A stretch of DNA of 10,644 nucleotides from Sulfurimonas sp. (GTDB lineage Bacteria; Campylobacterota; Campylobacteria; Campylobacterales; Sulfurimonadaceae), in assembly GCA_027063215.1 (NCBI GenBank), contig JAMOSE010000114.1, positions 1 to 10,644 on the forward strand, given 5' to 3'. A program made the position numbers and the translations under genes. Positions within the stretch are counted from its first letter, which is position 1, and the number at the start of each line of letters is the position of its first letter. Below, piece by piece: positions 7,889 to 10,644 of the stretch. The notes under the pieces were generated by a model. That model saw only the letters and a list, made by a program, of their open reading frames with translations. It was not told the DNA's origin and did no database searches.

Positions 7889-8176
7889 ATGAGAATTACA
7901 AAAAGGGTGACATTTATCGCAAAAGAGGGCTTTGAAGATACAATGAAAGAACTTTTATCTGCAATGGTAAAGCCGAGCAAAGCTGAAAAAGGGTGTATTT
8001 TTTATGAGATATTTCAGTATGAAAACAATCGTCGTAAATTTATGGCAGTAGAGACCTGGGAGAATGAAGCAGCACTGGATGGGCATAAGGCATCTGCACA
8101 CTATGCAGTATATAAGTCAAGTTATGAGCCATACTGTGAAGAGAAATATACAGATGAATTAGAAGTACTTGGTTAA
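7889..8176 (+). CDS. lsrG: LsrG-like antibiotic-biosynthesis-monooxygenase-fold protein
   Basis: A 95-aa single-domain protein of the ABM ferredoxin-like fold (YgiN/LsrG group), the usual length for the family (E. coli LsrG is about 96). Typical marks are the central EKGCIFYEIFQ strand (33-43), the AVETWENEAAL turn (53-63) and the DGHKASAHYAVY segment (64-75), whose His66 and His71 match the HK...HY pattern of LsrG. LsrG isomerises phospho-AI-2 to 3-hydroxy-5-phosphooxypentane-2,4-dione. The specific assignment rests largely on the nearby lsrK; on sequence alone it could be a general quinol-monooxygenase-like protein, since this fold is functionally promiscuous. It is the first gene of the plus-strand group, with ribosome site GGGGA at 7878-7882, and is only 5 bases from the aldolase gene, so the two are almost certainly one transcript. 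Confidence 0.7.
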   Translation: MRITKRVTFIAKEGFEDTMKELLSAMVKPSKAEKGCIFYEIFQYENNRRKFMAVETWENEAALDGHKASAHYAVYKSSYEPYCEEKYTDELEVLG

Positions 8177-8181
8177 AGAGT

Positions 8182-9357
8182 ATGGATAATTTATGGATTG
8201 ACAGGCAGGCAGAGGCTTGCAGGAATGATTTAGATTTACGTGTTTATACTTCAAATCTTTTAGGAGTAAATGATGAATTGGTACTCCATGGTGGAGGCAA
8301 TACTTCTGTCAAATCAGTTGTAAAGGGTGAAGATGTTTTGTATGTAAAGGGGAGTGGTTGGGATCTTGCAACTATAAAAAGAGAGGGTTTTTCTGCAGTA
8401 TATCTTGACACTCTTCTTGATATGGCACAACGTGAGTATTTGAGTGACACTGAGATGGTACAAGAGCAACGCGATGCAATGCTTGATGACAATGCACCCA
8501 ATCCTTCTGTAGAGGCGATTTTACATGCACTTATTCCTTTTAAATTTGTTGATCATACACATGCTGATGCTATAGTGACTATTTCAAACTCCGTCAATGG
8601 TGATATCTATATAAAACAGCTTTTTGAAAATTTTTTAATTGTTGATTATGTGATGCCCGGTTTTGAATTGGCACATACAATTTATGAGATGACAAAAGAT
8701 CTGGATTGGAGTACGATTGATGGGATCATCTTACATAATCATGGAATTTTCACTTTTGATGATGATGCAAAAGTTTCTTATACAAAGATGATCGATGCAG
8801 TAAGTCGAGCAGAAGATTTCTTGGATAAAAATGCTGTTGTTCATATAGAACACAACTATGTTCACAGTGAATGTGATATTGCACGTGTAATAAATACTAT
8901 GAGTGAGTACAAAGGGCATGAGGTGCACATTGCTATTAATCAGACACCTTTAGCAGCCTTTTATGCTTCACAGGAAAATTTACGAGCGTTTGCTTCACGT
9001 GGCGTTTTAACGCCGGAGCATATTATTCGCACAAAAAGAGTACCGCTTATTATGGAAGATACGGATCTTATCGGTGGGATAGAACGTTATATAGAGGCTT
9101 ATAAAGAGTATTTTAACAAGTATGCAAAAGATGAGGTGATGCTTAATCCTGCACCAAACTATATGATTATAAAGAATTTAGCGGTTGTAAGTTTTGGGCG
9201 TACGCGTGAAGAGGCAAAGGTTATTTATGACATTGTAGAGCATACGATGTTAGCGGTATTGCGTGCGGATAAGCTTGGGGGATATGAGAGTATCAGTGAA
9301 GCAGATAGTTTTGCTATGGAGTATTGGGAATTAGAGCAAGCGAAACTAAAAAAATAG
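8182..9357 (+). CDS. Stand-alone class II aldolase (RhaD-fusion N-terminal type)
   Basis: A 391-aa zinc-type aldolase/adducin-family enzyme. Visible motifs are HGGGNTSVK (36-44, phosphate-binding loop), KGSGWDLAT (56-64), a likely catalytic Glu111 in PSVEAILHA, zinc-ligand candidates His125 and His127 in VDHTHADA, and His187 in LHNHGIFTF. The layout, including the closing EYWELEQAKL, matches the N-terminal half of the roughly 700-aa bifunctional rhamnulose-1-phosphate aldolase/short-chain dehydrogenase proteins; here the protein stops at the point where the dehydrogenase half would start. Members cleave ketose phosphates to dihydroxyacetone phosphate plus an aldehyde. Lying between lsrG and lsrK, it may act on a phosphorylated AI-2 derivative in place of LsrF; a 5-deoxypentulose-phosphate or other sugar substrate is the main alternative. 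The start directly follows AAAGAG, unusually close, so translation may depend on coupling with lsrG. The frame is intact. Confidence 0.85.
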   Translation: MDNLWIDRQAEACRNDLDLRVYTSNLLGVNDELVLHGGGNTSVKSVVKGEDVLYVKGSGWDLATIKREGFSAVYLDTLLDMAQREYLSDTEMVQEQRDAMLDDNAPNPSVEAILHALIPFKFVDHTHADAIVTISNSVNGDIYIKQLFENFLIVDYVMPGFELAHTIYEMTKDLDWSTIDGIILHNHGIFTFDDDAKVSYTKMIDAVSRAEDFLDKNAVVHIEHNYVHSECDIARVINTMSEYKGHEVHIAINQTPLAAFYASQENLRAFASRGVLTPEHIIRTKRVPLIMEDTDLIGGIERYIEAYKEYFNKYAKDEVMLNPAPNYMIIKNLAVVSFGRTREEAKVIYDIVEHTMLAVLRADKLGGYESISEADSFAMEYWELEQAKLKK

Positions 9358-9390
9358 TTTTGTTGAGTTTAGGAACAACACTCCACCTAC

Positions 9391-9452
9391 AAAAAGCTTC
9401 TTTGTGAGGCTCAGACCGAAGGGAGGATTTGTCCTCTCAAAGAAGCTTTTTT
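9391..9452 (+). terminator. Long hairpin terminator between aldolase and lsrK
   Basis: AAAAAGCTTCTTTG at 9391-9404 is perfectly complementary to 9438-9451, and after a T-T mismatch GAGG (9406-9409) pairs with CCTC (9433-9436). A run of six T (9447-9452) ends the right arm and a run of A starts the left, so the structure could terminate transcription in both directions. It begins 33 bases after the aldolase stop. The loop of about 23 bases is long and GC-richer than the surroundings, so a repeated extragenic element or an attenuator is also possible. Confidence 0.75.
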
Positions 9453-9491
9453 CCGGTTCTGTTTTCGGCTTCACTCAAAAAATATAAATTT

Positions 9492-9497
9492 TATAAT
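9492..9497 (+). promoter_or_regulatory. Candidate -10 box for lsrK
   Basis: TATAAT lies after the hairpin and 20 bases before the lsrK ATG, in a locally AT-rich stretch (9479-9501), giving an expected start near 9504. With the upstream terminator this suggests that lsrK has its own promoter. The ribosome site GGGA at 9507-9510 is seven bases before the ATG and would fall almost at the 5' end of that transcript, so an upstream start (read-through from the aldolase) is also possible. Confidence 0.4.
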
Positions 9498-9517
9498 TAT
9501 AGAAACGGGATTTCATT

Positions 9518-10644
9518 ATGGATCAACAAAAATACCTATTAGCAATAGACGCAGGAACAGGTAGTATTCGTGCTGTGCTTTTTGATACAAAAGGCAAACA
9601 ACTCTCTATAAGTCAGCGTGAGTGGGTACACTTGGAAGAAGAGGGTGTGGCTAACTCTATGCGCTTTGATTTTGAGTCGAACTGGCCGCTTGTTTGTAGT
9701 TGTATCAAAGAGGCTATAGCAGAGGTAAATCCTAAGGATATATTGGCACTTTCAGCTACAAGTATGCGTGAGGGGATTGTGCTGTATGACAAAGAGGGTA
9801 ATGAGCTTTGGGGTGTGGCAAATGTGGATGCGCGTGCAGCTGATGAGGTGCGATATCTTAAAGAGCATTTTAGAGGGATTGAAGAGGCATTTTATGCCAA
9901 AAGCGGGCAGACCTTTGCTTTGGGTGCTTTGCCACGGCTTTTATGGTTGAAAAACAATCGTCCTGATCTCTATGAGAAGGTAGCATCTATTTCTATGATT
10001 GGGGATTGGATACTGGCAAAACTGAGTGGGAAAATAGCTGTTGATCCAAGCAATGCAGGGACTACCGGAATTTTTTCTTTAGGTAAACGTACATGGGACC
10101 CACAGATGGCAAAGCGAGTAGGGCTCAAAGATGATATTTTTGTGGATGTTTTAGAGACCGGTGAAGTCTTAGGAAGAGTTAGTGAAGAAGCATCGTTACA
10201 AACAGGGCTTAGCAGTGCTACAAAGGTTGTGATGGGCGGCGGTGATGTGCAGCTGGGATCGGCTGGTCTTGGCGTTGTCAAAGAGGGTGATGTTGCAGTA
10301 CTTGGCGGGAGTTTCTGGCAGCAGGTGGTTAACATTAAAAGTGATGTGGCCCCTCCAAAAGATATGGGGATCCGTGTTAATCCTCATGTTATAGAGGGGC
10401 TCTCTCAGGCAGAAGGGATTAGTTTCTTTTCTGGTCTTGTAATGCGATGGTTTCGAGATGCTTTTTGTTCGTTGGAACGTATGGAAGCACTTGAAAAAGA
10501 GTGTGATATTTATGAAGTTTTAGAAGCAAAAGCAGCGCTTGTACCGGCAGGATCATACGAGATACTTCCAATATTTTCTGATGTAATGAAGTATGGCAAG
10601 TGGTACCACGCAGCACCGAGCTTTTTAAACTTGGGACTTGATAG
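9518..10644 (+). CDS. lsrK: Autoinducer-2 kinase LsrK (5' part, runs off right edge)
   Basis: LsrK phosphorylates the quorum-sensing signal AI-2 (DPD) with ATP in the cytosol, trapping it and producing the inducer form, phospho-DPD. The 375 codons present are about 70% of the roughly 530-aa family length; the frame is open to the edge. It is an FGGY-family kinase starting DAGTGSIRAV (11-20, phosphate loop). Stretches that match E. coli LsrK as I recall it include SMREGIVLY (82-90), ANVDARAA (101-108), DPSNAGTTG (176-184), GGGDVQLG (240-247, with the probable catalytic base Asp243), NPHVI (288-292), MRWFRDAFC (309-317) and WYHAAPSF (362-369). These are far closer than to glycerol, xylulose or rhamnulose kinases. 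ATG 9518 has a good ribosome site, GGGA, at 9507-9510. Parts are GC-richer than the left half of the window (33 G+C in 10261-10320), which fits either stronger selection or acquisition from another lineage. Confidence 0.95.
   Translation, partial: MDQQKYLLAIDAGTGSIRAVLFDTKGKQLSISQREWVHLEEEGVANSMRFDFESNWPLVCSCIKEAIAEVNPKDILALSATSMREGIVLYDKEGNELWGVANVDARAADEVRYLKEHFRGIEEAFYAKSGQTFALGALPRLLWLKNNRPDLYEKVASISMIGDWILAKLSGKIAVDPSNAGTTGIFSLGKRTWDPQMAKRVGLKDDIFVDVLETGEVLGRVSEEASLQTGLSSATKVVMGGGDVQLGSAGLGVVKEGDVAVLGGSFWQQVVNIKSDVAPPKDMGIRVNPHVIEGLSQAEGISFFSGLVMRWFRDAFCSLERMEALEKECDIYEVLEAKAALVPAGSYEILPIFSDVMKYGKWYHAAPSFLNLGLD

Noticed and set aside
7889..8176. Role in antibiotic biosynthesis for the ABM-fold protein
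   Set aside because: The domain name is historical; the neighbours are an aldolase and AI-2 kinase, and no biosynthetic genes are present.
8182..9357. Naming the aldolase rhaD or fucA
   Set aside because: It shares the fold and metal motifs but matches the fused aldolase/dehydrogenase branch, and no rhamnose or fucose genes are nearby; substrate is left open.
9970..10335. 121-codon minus-strand open frame opposite lsrK
   Set aside because: It is antisense to strongly conserved LsrK motifs and is rich in Pro, Ser and Thr, as expected of antisense translation of Gly-rich codons.

Overview
The window looks like chromosome from an AT-rich member of the Campylobacterota (Sulfurimonas/Sulfurovum type). 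This is inferred from the low GC, the very AT-rich genes with tight gene packing, the TATAAT-type -10 boxes without clear -35 boxes, and the protein style; no rRNA or other definitive marker is present. There is no sign of a phage, insertion sequence, CRISPR array or tRNA.

Layout. Bases 1-134 hold the 3' end of an unrecognised plus-strand gene, closed by a strong hairpin terminator (145-189). From 7819 down to 180 the minus strand carries a compact four-gene set, read in the order glnD (PII uridylyltransferase/UR enzyme), glmS (glucosamine-6-phosphate synthase), a 614-aa diguanylate cyclase with a periplasmic CxxCH haem-c motif and a cysteine-rich cytoplasmic sensor region, and a second 478-aa diguanylate cyclase with a different periplasmic sensor. 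The gaps are 13, -1 and 20 bases, so co-transcription is likely. This places nitrogen-status signalling, amino-sugar synthesis and two c-di-GMP synthases in one transcription unit.

A 69-base divergent region (7820-7888) separates this operon from a plus-strand group. It holds a 9-bp inverted repeat whose two arms each contain a TATAAT box, so the divergent promoters overlap and may be jointly controlled. The glnD -10 sits so close to the ATG that its mRNA may be leaderless.

The plus-strand group (7889 to the right edge) is an LsrG-like monooxygenase-fold protein, a stand-alone class II aldolase related to the N-terminal half of the RhaD-type aldolase/dehydrogenase fusions, and, after a 160-base gap with a 14-bp perfect hairpin and a new -10 box, the first 375 codons of lsrK, the autoinducer-2 kinase. 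LsrK is recognised with high confidence. Together they suggest uptake-linked phosphorylation and breakdown of AI-2 (DPD) in a lineage not known for the classical lsr operon, with an aldolase standing where LsrF thiolase would be expected. No LsrR, LsrF or transporter gene is visible here; they could lie beyond the right edge. This aldolase-containing lsr-like module is the best candidate for an undescribed system in the window.
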